A stretch of DNA of 64,000 bases. Source: Streptomyces sp. 35G-GA-8. GTDB taxonomy: Bacteria; Actinomycetota; Actinomycetes; Streptomycetales; Streptomycetaceae. The position numbers and the translations under genes were made by a program. The stretch lies in assembly GCF_023534745.1 (NCBI RefSeq), contig NZ_JAMHJQ010000011.1, positions 186,001-250,000 of the forward strand, in the 5' to 3' direction. Numbering within the stretch: the stretch's first letter is position 1; every line of letters starts with the position of its first letter. The notes under the pieces are model-generated. The model was not told the DNA's origin, did no database searches, and saw nothing but the letters and a program-made list of their open reading frames with translations. Positions 42,598-51,477 of the stretch are shown here, piece by piece.

Positions 42598-42675
42598 GTG
42601 GCGGAGGCGGGTGACGGGGACGGGTGGCGGGGGCGGGTGACGGGGACGGGTGGCGGGGGCGGGTGACGGGTGACA
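42598..42675. repeat. 26-bp G-rich tandem repeat
   Basis: About three copies of a 26-bp unit (GTGACGGGGACGGGTGGCGG plus GGGCGG) start at 42611, 42637 and 42663. G-runs on the + strand could form G-quadruplexes. It lies in the gap of 420 bases between cdgB and the flavin reductase gene; the remainder of the gap holds the cdgB promoter region (with TGACTCACAGAGT, a BldD-like TNAC/GTNA arrangement near 42470-42485) and no gene. Confidence 0.7.
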
Positions 42676-42767
42676 GGGCGGACGCTCCTGTGACGCACCT
42701 GGTCCTAGGACCGGGCTGGTCCCCTGGCCCGATGCGGGTGGGAATGGCACGGGCTAGCGTCTCCTCT

Positions 42768-43355
42768 GTGCCCCCATCTGTGCCCCGAACGAGCCCTGAC
42801 ACCCGTACCGACGCCCTCGGTCCCATCCCCCATCCTGAAGGGGTGAGCAACGAAGAGTTCCGCGCCGCCCTCGCCCGGCTGGCCTCGGGGGTGGTGCTGG
42901 TGACAGCGCACGAGCCCCCTTTGAGCGCCACCGGACCGCGCGGCGAGGACGCCGGGATGACGGCGACCGCCTTCATGTCGGTCTCGCTGGACCCCCCGCT
43001 GGTACTGGTCAGCGTGCGCAACGGCTCCCGCATGGACGACCTGCTCCTCGAACAGCCGCTGTGGGCGGCCTCCTTGCTCTCCGAGAGCCAGCGCCATGTC
43101 GCGGGCCGGTTCGCGATGAAGGGCCGGATCAGCGACCGGCTGCTGTTCGAGGACATCCCCTACCGCCGGGGAGAGGTGAGCGGCGCGCTGTTGATCGGGG
43201 GATCGCTCGCGGTGCTGGAGTGCCGTACGGAACAGCGGATCGAGGCGGGCGACCACACGCTGGTCATCGGACGGGTGCTGACGGCGGAGCTGCCGAGCGC
43301 GGAGGGCGGCCCGCTGATGTACTTCAAGGGACGCTACCGGCAGCTGGGTTCGTAG
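42768..43355 (+). CDS. flavin reductase family protein
   Basis: A 195-residue FMN-binding split-barrel protein of the flavin reductase (HpaC/DIM6) family: FRAALARLASGVVLVTAHE, GMTATAFMSVSLDPPLVLVSVRNGSRMDDLL, AASLLSESQRHVAGRFA and LECRTEQRIEAGDHTLVIGRVL. It supplies reduced flavin to a partner monooxygenase, which is not adjacent. The start is GTG at 42768: a TAGCGT box lies exactly seven bases upstream, indicating a leaderless transcript. Longer readings of the frame run into the G-rich repeats. Confidence 0.88.
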   Translation: MPPSVPRTSPDTRTDALGPIPHPEGVSNEEFRAALARLASGVVLVTAHEPPLSATGPRGEDAGMTATAFMSVSLDPPLVLVSVRNGSRMDDLLLEQPLWAASLLSESQRHVAGRFAMKGRISDRLLFEDIPYRRGEVSGALLIGGSLAVLECRTEQRIEAGDHTLVIGRVLTAELPSAEGGPLMYFKGRYRQLGS

Positions 43356-43432
43356 TCCCGGAGGTCTGACGGGGCCGGTACTCGTCTCCGACGGGGTCGG
43401 TACTAGCCCCCGGCCCGGACTTGCACGGGGCC

Positions 43433-43864
43433 TCAGGTCCAGTCGCGGCCGGTACGGCCGCGCTTCGTCTCGGCGCGCTGCTTCTTCTCGCGCAGCCGCC
43501 GTTCGTTGATGCCACGCGGGATCTTCGTCTTCCTGCGCGGGCGCGGCGGCGGGGCCGTCGCCTCCGCCAGGAGGGAGGCGAGGCGTACGGCCGCGGTCTC
43601 GCGGTTGCGCCACTGGGAGCGGTGCTCCGACGCGCGTACGGTGATCACGCCGTCCACCAGCCGGTCCGCGAGCCGCTCCAGCGCGCGTTCCTTCCACACC
43701 GGCGGCAGCGCTTCCGTCTTCGCGAGATCGAAACGCAGTTCCGCCTTCGAGTCACTGGTGTTGACGTGCTGTCCGCCCGGCCCGGAGGACCTTGAGAAAC
43801 GCCACATCAGTTCGGCCTCCGGCAGGGAGACCGAACCACGGATGACATGAGCGTGTCCGGACAT
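43433..43864 (-). CDS. arfB: ArfB (YaeJ) alternative ribosome rescue hydrolase
   Basis: A 143-residue peptidyl-tRNA hydrolase of the class-I release-factor family. The catalytic GGQ is in SRSSGPGGQHVNTSDSKAEL near residue 32, followed by the RF-fold (LADRLVDGVITVRASEHRSQWRNRETAAVRLASLL) and a basic tail (RPRRKTKIPRGINERRLREKKQRAETKRGR) that enters the empty mRNA channel. It frees stalled ribosomes without a stop codon. The start at 43864 (MSGHAHV) is chosen because upstream codons are not conserved in the family. Confidence 0.93.
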   Translation of the reverse strand: MSGHAHVIRGSVSLPEAELMWRFSRSSGPGGQHVNTSDSKAELRFDLAKTEALPPVWKERALERLADRLVDGVITVRASEHRSQWRNRETAAVRLASLLAEATAPPPRPRRKTKIPRGINERRLREKKQRAETKRGRTGRDWT

Positions 43865-44043
43865 GCCCCTATGGTCCCGTGTCCCGCCCGCTTCCGTCAC
43901 CCTTTTTTCCCGGGGCACGCGTCCACCTCGGGTAAAGAAAGTAAAGGGGGGCGGAACCTCCTGGACCTCTGCCCACGTTATGTCGGGTGACGGTAGCTTC
44001 GGGACGACTCGAAGCCCGCACTGACAACGAAAGGGACATCCCC

Positions 44044-44619
44044 ATGGCTGTAAGCCTGTCCAAGGGCGGCAACGTCTCGCTCACCAAGGAGGCACCGGGC
44101 CTGACCGCCGTCACGGTCGGCCTCGGCTGGGACGTCCGTACCACCACCGGCACCGACTTCGACCTCGACGCCTCGGCGATCGCGGTGAACGGAGGCGGAA
44201 AGGTCGTCTCCGACAGCCACTTCGTCTTCTTCAACAACAAGTCGACGCCGGACCAGACGATCGTCCACACGGGTGACAACCGCACGGGTGAGGGCGAGGG
44301 CGACGACGAGGCGATCAACGTCAACCTGGCGGGTCTGCCGGCCGACGTCGACAAGATTGTCTTCCCGGTCTCGATCTACGACGCCGAGACCCGCAGCCAG
44401 AACTTCGGCCAGGTGCGGAACGCGTACATCCGCATCGTCAACCAGGCCGGCGGCACCGAGATCGCCCGCTACGACCTGAGCGAGGACGCCGCCACCGAGA
44501 CCGCGATGGTCTTCGGCGAGCTGTACCGCAACGGCGCGGAGTGGAAGTTCCGCGCGGTCGGCCAGGGCTACGCCTCGGGCCTCGTGGGCATCGCCACGGA
44601 CTTCGGCGTCAACCTCTGA
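44044..44619 (+). CDS. TerD-family calcium-binding stress protein
   Basis: A 191-residue TerD/TerE-type protein: [109 protein letters not shown]. These motifs bind calcium. Such proteins were linked to tellurite resistance and, in Streptomyces, to calcium signalling and development. Only one ter gene is present here. SD GAAAGG precedes the ATG. A strong terminator follows. Confidence 0.95.
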   Translation: MAVSLSKGGNVSLTKEAPGLTAVTVGLGWDVRTTTGTDFDLDASAIAVNGGGKVVSDSHFVFFNNKSTPDQTIVHTGDNRTGEGEGDDEAINVNLAGLPADVDKIVFPVSIYDAETRSQNFGQVRNAYIRIVNQAGGTEIARYDLSEDAATETAMVFGELYRNGAEWKFRAVGQGYASGLVGIATDFGVNL

Positions 44620-44654
44620 CACGAACACCGATGCGGTGACGAGGTGACGAGGTA

Positions 44655-44690
44655 ACCAGTGGGCCCCGGCTCCGGCCGGGGCCCACTGGT
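44655..44690 (+). terminator. terminator after terD
   Basis: A perfect 16-bp stem (44655-44670 with 44675-44690) and TCCG loop, 36 bases after the terD-family stop. Confidence 0.85.
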
Positions 44691-44721
44691 CTGTCTGGGC
44701 GGTGGGTTGGCTGCGGGTCAG

Positions 44722-45068
44722 GGGCGAGGGGTAGTCGGGGTGAGCCGGGGGGTTTGATGGCGGGTGGGGGCCGCCCCTTAGGTTTCAGTTTCGCGGCTCC
44801 GGGTCGGGCGTCAAGGGCGCTCCTTCGTCGCGTCGGCAAGCCGATGGGCTACGCCCACCCTTGACACCCAACCCTCCACCGCAAGTGCAGCTTTGAGGGG
44901 GGGCGGCCCGGGGGGAGGGGTCCCCGGGGGGCTGGGTTTGTGGGGCCGGTCCTTTCCCGGCCTGCGGCCCGGTGGACCCTGCGGGGCGCGCGGCAGTGGA
45001 GTGGGGCGGCCCGGCACCGGCTCAGCGAGCAGGCGTGAGTGGGTAGTTGGGACTCATGCCCCGCTGCC
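44722..45068 (+). repeat. left arm of a ~350-bp inverted repeat
   Basis: This gene-free stretch is an inverted copy of 45277-45624. A 37-bp block (44801-44837) is identical to the reverse complement of 45508-45544, and similarity continues on both sides with small insertions and substitutions. Within the arm, CGTCAAGGGCG and CACCCTTGACAC can pair to form a local hairpin. Markedly strand-skewed (G-rich, then C-rich) and containing no plausible ORF. Confidence 0.85.
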
Positions 45069-45276
45069 CGGGCTCGTTGTCGGGTGACATCTGTCGACGG
45101 AGGCAGACAGACCCGCAAGCCACCCCCTATGTCCCAGTTTGGCGGGCCGTTCTGAGGTCCCCCGGCCGGTGATGCGTCCTGAGTTCGGTTAAGTCGTTCC
45201 CACGACACATCACCTCCTCCGACCCGCCCAATCAGCGCCTCACCAGTCACACCCACCCCACCACCCACACACCCCC
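45069..45276. other. spacer between inverted repeat arms
   Basis: About 210 bases separating the two arms. No gene or RNA family is recognised. It is rich in short CCCAC/CACCC words on the + strand. Confidence 0.5.
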
Positions 45277-45624
45277 ACCAGCGGGGCATGAATCCCCGCC
45301 GCCCACGGGGATCAGTCGCTGAGCCGGGGCCGGGCCACCCCACTCCACTGCCGCGCGCCCCGCAGGGCCCACCGGGCCGCAGGCCGGGAACAGACCCCCG
45401 GCACATGGGTGCTTCCCCGGGGACCCCTCCCCCGGGCCGCCCCCCTCAAAGCAGCACTTGCGGTGGAGGGTTGGGTGTCAAGGGTGTAGCGAAGCGCAAT
45501 CGGCGCAGCCGACGCGACGAAGGAGCGCCCTTGACGCCCGACCCGCAACCGCGACACTCAAAGATCAGGGGCGGCCCCCACCCGCCACCAAACCCCCCGG
45601 CCCACCCCGACTACCCCTCCGCCC
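45277..45624 (-). repeat. right arm of the ~350-bp inverted repeat
   Basis: Reverse-complement copy of 44722-45068; matching segments include the GGGG-TAGTCGGGG outer end, the 37-bp identical block (45508-45544), the GACACCCAACCCTCCACCGC block, and the inner TCATGCCCCGCTG block. The outer end stops just before the M1 peptidase stop codon. Confidence 0.85.
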
Positions 45625-45639
45625 GAACCTCCCCCCTAC

Positions 45640-47043
45640 CTACTCCAGCGAAGGCTTCTCCTCCCCGTACAGCCACGTGTCCCACAGATCCCCGAGGTCG
45701 CGGCCCGACTCCCGTTCCACGTACGTCGTGAAGTCGTGCGTATCGGCGTTGCCGTGGCGGTACGTCCGGGCCCAGCCGCGCACGATGCGGAAGAAGGTGG
45801 CGTCGCCCACCGTCTCCCGTACGCGCTGGAGCACCATGGCGCCGCGTCCGTACACCGGCGGGTCGGAGATGTTCACCGCGCTGGGCGGGTGCGCCGGCGG
45901 GAACGTCCAGTTCGCGTCGGCGTCGTACGCGTCGACGAAGCTCTGACGGACCGGTACGCGCTCGGTGTGCTCCGTCCAGAGCCACTCCGTGTACTCCGCG
46001 AAACCCTCGCTGAGCCACATGTCCCGCCAGGACTTGGGGGTCACCGAGTTGCCGAACCACTGGTGGGCCATCTCGTGGACCAGCGTCGCGACGCTGGTGG
46101 GGCCCGGGAGGAAGGGTCTGTTCTGGGTCTCCAGGGCGTACCCGGAGTCGCCCGGCCGTCCGATGACGACACCTGCGGAGGAGAAGGGGTACGGCCCGAA
46201 GGTCTTCTCCTGCCACTTCACGATCCGGGGGAGCTCCTTGAGGAGCAGCGCGCTGCCCTTGGCGGCGGTCGGATCGACCGCCGTGTAGATGGGCACCGCC
46301 CCCTTCGTCCCCTCGGTCTGACGCGTCTTGTACGGGCCGATGGCGACCATGGCCACATAACTCGCCATCGGCTCCGCCGAGTGCCAGTCGAAGGACGTGC
46401 GCCCGTCCGCTGTGCGCTCCTTGCGCAGTTCACCGTTGGAGACGGCCGTCAGGCCCTCGGGAACGGTGATCCGGATGTCATACGCCGCCTTGTCGCTCGG
46501 GTGGTGGTTGCCCGGGAACCACGCCATCGAGCCGGTCGGCTCCCCCAGCCCGACCGCGCGCTCCCCGGTCCGGAGCCAGCCCTCCACCGATGTGTCGGGG
46601 TCGACGATGCGCCGGGGGACGCCGGAGTAGCGGACGACCGTACGGAAGGTGGCGCCCCGGCGGAGGTCGTCGCCGGGGCGCAGCGTCAGTTCCGTACCGG
46701 CGTGGTGGAAGGCGGCCTTCTCGCCGTCGACGGTCACGGAGTCCACCGTCAGCCCGTCGAGATCGAGGTTGAAGGCGCTGAGGTCATGGGTGGCGCGGGC
46801 GGTGATCTCGGCGGTGCCGTTGAGCCGGCCGGTGTCCGGCGCGTAGTCGAGGGTCAGACCGTAGTGCTGGACGTCGTACCCGCCGTTGCCGATCCGCGCG
46901 AAGTAGGGATCGCGCAGGCTCGCGGCGCCCGGCTTGCCGTGCACGCCACTGCCCGGCCCACAGCCGCCGAGAACGAGGGCGAGGACGAGGGCAACGGGGA
47001 GTGCGGGGGCGGAGGCGAGGCGGAGTGCCGGGCGCGGGTACAC
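45640..47043 (-). CDS. M1-family metallopeptidase lipoprotein
   Basis: A 467-residue zinc peptidase. A lipoprotein signal ends LVLGGC. The gluzincin motif HEMAHQWFGN gives ligands His323 and His327 with catalytic Glu324, and Glu346 (in LSEGFAEYTEW) is the third ligand. In place of the aminopeptidase GAMEN exopeptidase motif there is GYALETQ, and the C-terminal ERAP-like domain of full PepN (about 850 residues) is missing. The protein therefore resembles the short secreted M1 group of Streptomyces. It is anchored outside the membrane and likely trims peptides. GTG start at 47043. Confidence 0.9.
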   Translation of the reverse strand: MYPRPALRLASAPALPVALVLALVLGGCGPGSGVHGKPGAASLRDPYFARIGNGGYDVQHYGLTLDYAPDTGRLNGTAEITARATHDLSAFNLDLDGLTVDSVTVDGEKAAFHHAGTELTLRPGDDLRRGATFRTVVRYSGVPRRIVDPDTSVEGWLRTGERAVGLGEPTGSMAWFPGNHHPSDKAAYDIRITVPEGLTAVSNGELRKERTADGRTSFDWHSAEPMASYVAMVAIGPYKTRQTEGTKGAVPIYTAVDPTAAKGSALLLKELPRIVKWQEKTFGPYPFSSAGVVIGRPGDSGYALETQNRPFLPGPTSVATLVHEMAHQWFGNSVTPKSWRDMWLSEGFAEYTEWLWTEHTERVPVRQSFVDAYDADANWTFPPAHPPSAVNISDPPVYGRGAMVLQRVRETVGDATFFRIVRGWARTYRHGNADTHDFTTYVERESGRDLGDLWDTWLYGEEKPSLE

Positions 47044-47460
47044 CCGGTGATCGTAGGCCGGACGGCGGGAACTCGCAGGTCAGGCCGATGGCAGCTGACC
47101 AGCGCCGGCGCGCCGCCCCGGGCGCCGCCCCGGGCGCCGCCCACGGGCAGGCGGTCGGCCGCCGGCCGGATCAAGACGCCCCCGACGAGAGGGAGTTCAC
47201 CGGTGTGGTCGGTCCGGGCCCGGTCCTCCGTATCCGCGTCGTGCGGCTGTCACGGAGATGAAAGACCGGAGATCGCTGCCGCCCCGAGGCAAACGTGGTC
47301 CGGCGTATGGAGGAAAACCTGTGAGGAAGACGGAGGACAGTCCGTCGCCCGACCTGCCCACGGGTTCAGTGCGTCGTACGGCCGAGCGGGCCGCTCGTCG
47401 GAGAACGCGTGATCGACCACCCCACGGATGCGCGGGGACGGCCGTGACACCATCGGGCCC
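47044..47460. other. 417-base gap with a 12-bp tandem repeat
   Basis: No gene seen. Near 47109-47143 the unit GCGCCGCCCCGG recurs about three times. Beyond it are the divergent upstream regions of the M1 peptidase and the following gene; no clear promoter boxes stand out. Confidence 0.45.
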
Positions 47461-47958
47461 GTGCTCGACATCGGCTACTCCCTCTCCCGGCGCTTTCCCG
47501 ATCCTCCGCAGACCGATTACCGCCTCGCGGACGTCCGGGCGCTGCGGCACGACCTGTTCTGCGGGGACGTCTATCTCGCGGACACCCACGCGGACCGCGA
47601 GGTGTCCACAGCCTGGGGATGGGTGCCGGTGCTCGACTTCGCCTGGGCGCTGTGCGACATCGTGGAGCAGCTCGACCGCGATCCGCGCGGCAGCCGCGCG
47701 GCCAAGCCCCAGTACGCCGAGCTCGACTTCACCGAGTCCGCCGACCGCATGCTCTTCCAGCGGCGCTTCGGCTGGGTCGATGTGGAGGCCGACTGGATGC
47801 CCGGCGACGAGCCGCCCCTCACCTTCAGCCACCGGCTGCTGCGCCGTGAGGCGCGCGACTTCCTGCACGATCTGATCGCGGATCTCGCCGATATGCACGA
47901 GGGCCTGGCCGACAACCCGATCATCTGGGACCTCCAGTCCCGCTTCCCCCGCAGCTGA
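47461..47958 (+). CDS. conserved hypothetical protein
   Basis: A protein of about 165 residues with no family I can name. It has aromatic and acidic motifs: LRHDLFCGDVYLADTHADREVSTAWGWVPVLDFAWALCDIVEQL, then FTESADRMLFQRRFGWVDVEADW and SHRLLRREARDFLHDLIADLADMHEGL. It is cytoplasmic in appearance. The start may be the GTG at 47461 (VLDIGYSLSRRF) or the ATG at 47428; I prefer the GTG because the intervening residues look like untranslated sequence. Confidence 0.7.
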   Translation: MLDIGYSLSRRFPDPPQTDYRLADVRALRHDLFCGDVYLADTHADREVSTAWGWVPVLDFAWALCDIVEQLDRDPRGSRAAKPQYAELDFTESADRMLFQRRFGWVDVEADWMPGDEPPLTFSHRLLRREARDFLHDLIADLADMHEGLADNPIIWDLQSRFPRS

Positions 47959-48170
47959 CCCACCCCAGGCCGGGGCCCACCCCCACAAACCCCACCGCAC
48001 GGCCCTCACCCCACAGCCCCCACAACACGGTCACAGACCCCACCCATCGATTCCCGGACCGGCAGGCGTACATCCCCCGGCACCGGGCAGACGAGGTTCT
48101 GCCGGGGCACTGCCGGGAATCGGGCGACCGCTTCCTCCCCCCACACAAGGCCGTGCCTCTGGAGCACCAC

Positions 48171-48208
48171 GAAGGCCCCGACCCCATCCCCCCAGGGTCG
48201 GGGCCTTC
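48171..48208 (-). terminator. terminator of the pentapeptide gene
   Basis: A perfect 14-bp stem (48171-48184 with 48195-48208), ten-base loop, lies about 30 bases downstream of the pentapeptide-repeat gene stop on the - strand; it may also serve the + strand gene ending at 47958. Confidence 0.8.
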
Positions 48209-48236
48209 GAAGGACCGGGCCTCGTCCGCTCCCACG

Positions 48237-48962
48237 TCAGTCCTCCACCCGCACCCCGATCTGCGCCGCGAACGCCGGTGCCAGATGCAGCAGTTGCGCC
48301 GAGCTGATGACCGCCCCCGCCAGCCGGTCCAGGCCCCGCGCGATATCCAGCTCGGCGACCGTCCGCAGATCGACGTCCTTCATCCGCACACCGCTCAGAT
48401 CGGCCCGTCGCAGCACACAGTCCCGGAACTCGACCCGTACCAACTCCGCTCCCCCGAAGTCCGGTTCGGACAGGACGACACCCTCGAACACCACATCCTT
48501 CAGCCGGGCCTTGCGGAAGTTCAGATAGTCGATCTTCCCGCCCCGGATCAGCACCCGCTCCAGCACGGCGCCATGCAGCTGCGTCCCGCCCAGCCGTGCG
48601 TCCACCACCTCCACATCGCGCAGCGACGCCCCGGACAGGTCCGTACCCACCCCCCGGACACCGCTCAGTACGGAATCGATGAACCGCGCCCGCCCCAGCG
48701 CCGTCTCGTCCAGCCCGCACTCACGCAGCGCGCAATCGATGAACCGCGACCCCGGCCCCTCCTGGTCCGACAGGTCGAGGTCCTTGAACTCCAGGCCGTC
48801 GTAGTCGCCGTCCGGCTCAAGCCCGCCGCCGTACGGACTCAGCGGCGGCAGCCGTACCTCCGCGCGCCGCGCCGCCGGGACCCGGCCCGCCCCGCTCGCC
48901 CTGCCCGCGCCGCCTTCGCCGCTCGCCCCGCCCGCGCCGGTCCTCGTCGTCTTCCGTGCCAT
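48237..48962 (-). CDS. pentapeptide repeat protein
   Basis: A 241-residue protein. After an Ala/Gly/Arg-rich N-terminus of about 45 residues, five-residue A(D/N)LXX-like repeats run through the middle (FKDLDLSDQEG, RFIDCALRECGLDETALGRARFIDSVLSG, TDLSGASLRDVEVVDARLGGTQLHGAVLERVLIRGG, LRRADLSGVRMKDVDL), forming a right-handed quadrilateral beta helix. Some members mimic DNA and bind gyrase (Qnr/MfpA), but this cannot be concluded here. A C-terminal helical cap (AGAVISSAQLLHLAPAFAAQIGV) may mediate dimerisation. It is divergent from an FAD oxidoreductase gene. Confidence 0.88.
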   Translation of the reverse strand: MARKTTRTGAGGASGEGGAGRASGAGRVPAARRAEVRLPPLSPYGGGLEPDGDYDGLEFKDLDLSDQEGPGSRFIDCALRECGLDETALGRARFIDSVLSGVRGVGTDLSGASLRDVEVVDARLGGTQLHGAVLERVLIRGGKIDYLNFRKARLKDVVFEGVVLSEPDFGGAELVRVEFRDCVLRRADLSGVRMKDVDLRTVAELDIARGLDRLAGAVISSAQLLHLAPAFAAQIGVRVED

Positions 48963-49069
48963 GACCCCATGGTGACGTACGGCACTGACAACGCGCCGAT
49001 GTCACATCCGGCTGTTCGCTTTCCGTCACACCGGTGAGAGAGAGCGAGCGAAGGAGAGAGACACCGACC

Positions 49070-50251
49070 ATGAATCCCAGCCATCGCGTCACCGTCATCG
49101 GCGGGGGCTTCGCCGGACTCACCGCCGCCATCAGCGCCGCCGAGTCGGGCGCCGCCGTCACCCTGTACGAGGCCCACCGCACCCTCGGCGGCCGGGGCCG
49201 CACCACCGAGGGCCCCTACGCGGCCAACGAAGGACCGCACGCCCTCTACAGCCACGGACCGCACTGGGCCTGGCTGCGACGGCGCGACCTCCTCGGTCGG
49301 ACGGCGACCCCGCCCCTGCGCGAGAGCCACCGCTTCCGCTTCCACCGGGGCGGCGCCCTGCGCAGGACCCCGCCCCTCGGAGTGTTCACCCTCGCCCGCC
49401 GGAAGGCCGAAACCGCCCCGGTGGACACCGACTTCATCACCTGGGCCACGGAGCTGGCCGGCGCCGACATCGCGCGCGCCGCCGCGCACTACAGCGCCGT
49501 CGCCCTCTTCCACCACGACCCCGGCGCGCTCTCCGCCGCCTTCGTCCAGGAGCGGCTGCGGCGCACCGCCGCCCTGCCGCCCGAGGCCCGCTACCCGATC
49601 GGCGGCTGGGGCCGGCTGACCGACCGGATGGCCGCGCACGCCCGGAAGCTGGGCGTACGGGTCGAGACGTCCGTACGGATCGAGAGCCTTCCCGAGGACA
49701 CCCCCGTGATCGTGGCGACCTCCCTGGAAGCGGCCCGCCGCCTCCTCAAGGACGACGGCCTGCGCTGGACCGGCGGCCGTACCGCGCTGCTCGATCTCGC
49801 GCTGCGTACGCGCGAGGGCGACCCGTTCATCGTCTCGGACCTCGACGCACCGGGCTGGCTCGAACGGTTCACCGCGCAGGACCCGTCCCTCGCCCCGGCC
49901 GGTGAGCAACTGCTCCAGGGGCACTTCCCGGTCGGCCCCGACGAGTCCAGGGCCGATGGCATCGCCCGCGCCGAGAACCTGCTCGACCTGGGGTTTCCCG
50001 GCTGGCGCACGCGTACCGCCTGGCGGCGCGAGTCCCTTGCGACCGGCCGTACCGGCGCCGTCGATCCGCCGGGCACCACCTGGCGGGACCGGCCCCGTAT
50101 CGACCACGGCCAGGGCGTCTACCTCGCGGGTGACCAGGTCGCCGCGCCCGGCGTGCTCGCGGAGGTGTCGTTCAACAGCGGGATCGGCGCGGCGGCGCTG
50201 GCCGTCCAGCGGCTCTCGGCTCTGAAGAAGCGGAGTTCCGGCATCGCTTGA
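49070..50251 (+). CDS. FAD-dependent NAD(P)-binding oxidoreductase
   Basis: A 393-residue flavin enzyme of the amine-oxidase/phytoene-desaturase-like group. Dinucleotide motif VTVIGGGFAGLTAAISAAESGAAVTLYEAHRTLGGRGRT at residues 7-45; the C-terminal FAD contact is GVYLAGDQVAAPGVLAEVSFNSGI. The substrate is unknown. I chose 49070 (MNPSHRV, with GAAGGAGAGAG upstream). Its stop codon overlaps the SoxR box that controls the next gene. Confidence 0.87.
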   Translation: MNPSHRVTVIGGGFAGLTAAISAAESGAAVTLYEAHRTLGGRGRTTEGPYAANEGPHALYSHGPHWAWLRRRDLLGRTATPPLRESHRFRFHRGGALRRTPPLGVFTLARRKAETAPVDTDFITWATELAGADIARAAAHYSAVALFHHDPGALSAAFVQERLRRTAALPPEARYPIGGWGRLTDRMAAHARKLGVRVETSVRIESLPEDTPVIVATSLEAARRLLKDDGLRWTGGRTALLDLALRTREGDPFIVSDLDAPGWLERFTAQDPSLAPAGEQLLQGHFPVGPDESRADGIARAENLLDLGFPGWRTRTAWRRESLATGRTGAVDPPGTTWRDRPRIDHGQGVYLAGDQVAAPGVLAEVSFNSGIGAAALAVQRLSALKKRSSGIA

Positions 50252-50272
50252 CCTCAACCATGCTTGAGGTCA
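50249..50272 (+). promoter_or_regulatory. SoxR-type operator upstream of the oxidoreductase
   Basis: The inverted repeat TGACCTCAA-CCATGC-TTGAGGTCA matches the SoxR box (CCTCAAG-N4-CTTGAGG) in 13 of 14 arm positions; only one inner G is a C. It starts at a -35-like TTGACC (50248-50253). In S. coelicolor SoxR controls five targets including the ecaB oxidoreductase gene in an equivalent context. The upstream gene's stop lies within the site. Confidence 0.8.
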
Positions 50273-50331
50273 TTGGCTGTTCCCCGTACGCCGGACCACT
50301 TCGTACGCCGGACAACCCCTGGGAGCCCGCC

Positions 50332-51342
50332 ATGCACGCCATCCGCCTCCATGCCTTCGGCCCCGCCGAGAACCTCGTCCACGAGCTGACCGAGGACCCC
50401 GTACCGGCCCCCGGCCAGGTCCGGATCGCCGTCGCCGCGGCCGGAGTCCATCTCCTCGACACCGCCCTGCGCGAGGGCATGCAGGGCCCCTCCCCCGCCC
50501 CCGCCGAACTGCCCACCATCCCCGGCCGCGAGGTCGCCGGTACGGTCGAGTCGCTCGGCGAGGGCGTGGACACGGGCTGGCTCGGCAAACACGTCGTCGC
50601 CCATCTCGGGATGGTCCCCGGCGGCTACGCGGAACTGGCCGTCACCGACACCGCACGGCTCCACGAGATCCCGGCAGGACTCGACGCGGCCGAGGCCGTC
50701 GCCATGATCGGCACGGGCCGTACGACCATGGGCATCCTCCAGTTCACGGACCTCGGCCCGGACGACATCGTCCTCGTACCGGCGGCGGCAGGCGGCATCG
50801 GCACGCTCCTCGTCCAGTACGCGAAGAACGCCGACGCCACCGTCATCGGCCTGGCGGGCGGGGCGGCCAAGGTCACGCGGGTCGCCGAGAACGGCGCCGA
50901 CCTCGCCGTCGACTACACCCGCCCCGACTGGCCCGAGCGGGTCCGCGACCACCTCCGTGACCGGCTGGGCGACCGGCGCGCGACCGTCCTCTTCGACTCC
51001 GTCGGCGGGGCGACCGGACTCGCCGCCGTCGACCTCCTCGGCAAGGGCGGCAAGCACATCGTCTTCGGCTGGTCCGGCGAGGGACTGCACGACGGAAAGC
51101 CGCTGACCTTCACCGACGAGGAACTGACGGAGCGCGGCATCACCTCCGAGTCCGTCCTCGGGCCGGTGATGATCGCCAAGGCGGGCGGCGATGTCCGCGC
51201 GCTCGAAGAACGCTCACTCGCCGAGGCCGCCGCCGGTCGGCTGCGCCCCGCCGTACAGCGCTTCCCACTGGCGAACGCGGCCTGGGCCCACCGGGCGCTG
51301 GAGACCCGGGGAACGATGGGCAAGGTCGTCCTGGAGCCTTAG
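50332..51342 (+). CDS. ecaB: zinc-binding dehydrogenase, SoxR-regulated (EcaB-like)
   Basis: A 336-residue MDR-superfamily NADPH-dependent oxidoreductase (quinone oxidoreductase-like). Features: MHAIRLHAFGPAENL, IPGREVAGTVESLGEGV, the cofactor motif VLVPAAAGGIGTLLVQYAKNADATVIGLAGG (A-A-G-G-I-G) near residues 143-173, and KGGKHIVFGWSGEG. No zinc-ligand cysteines are seen, as expected for quinone reductases. A SoxR box directly upstream and neighbouring gene order resemble S. coelicolor ecaB, induced by redox-active pigments such as actinorhodin. The start at 50332 follows GGGAG; an ORF from 50248 begins inside the operator. Confidence 0.88.
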   Translation: MHAIRLHAFGPAENLVHELTEDPVPAPGQVRIAVAAAGVHLLDTALREGMQGPSPAPAELPTIPGREVAGTVESLGEGVDTGWLGKHVVAHLGMVPGGYAELAVTDTARLHEIPAGLDAAEAVAMIGTGRTTMGILQFTDLGPDDIVLVPAAAGGIGTLLVQYAKNADATVIGLAGGAAKVTRVAENGADLAVDYTRPDWPERVRDHLRDRLGDRRATVLFDSVGGATGLAAVDLLGKGGKHIVFGWSGEGLHDGKPLTFTDEELTERGITSESVLGPVMIAKAGGDVRALEERSLAEAAAGRLRPAVQRFPLANAAWAHRALETRGTMGKVVLEP

Positions 51343-51375
51343 CAACGAGCCGTGACCGCCACAAGGGGGCAGGCC

Positions 51376-51414
51376 CCGTACCGGCGCCGGGACGGGGGTC
51401 CGGCGCCGGTACGG
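51376..51414 (+). terminator. terminator after ecaB
   Basis: A perfect 15-bp stem (51376-51390 with 51400-51414) and nine-base loop, 34 bases downstream of the stop. Confidence 0.8.
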
Positions 51415-51477
51415 CACCCTCCGCGGCCCCTCGCCTCATCCGAAAGGCCGCGAGAAGCGGAGACCACCGATTCATGG

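Noticed and set aside
44849-45406. 185-codon - strand frame across the inverted repeat
   Set aside because: It spans both repeat arms and their spacer; the translation is Gly/Arg/Pro-rich and no start signal or family is evident.
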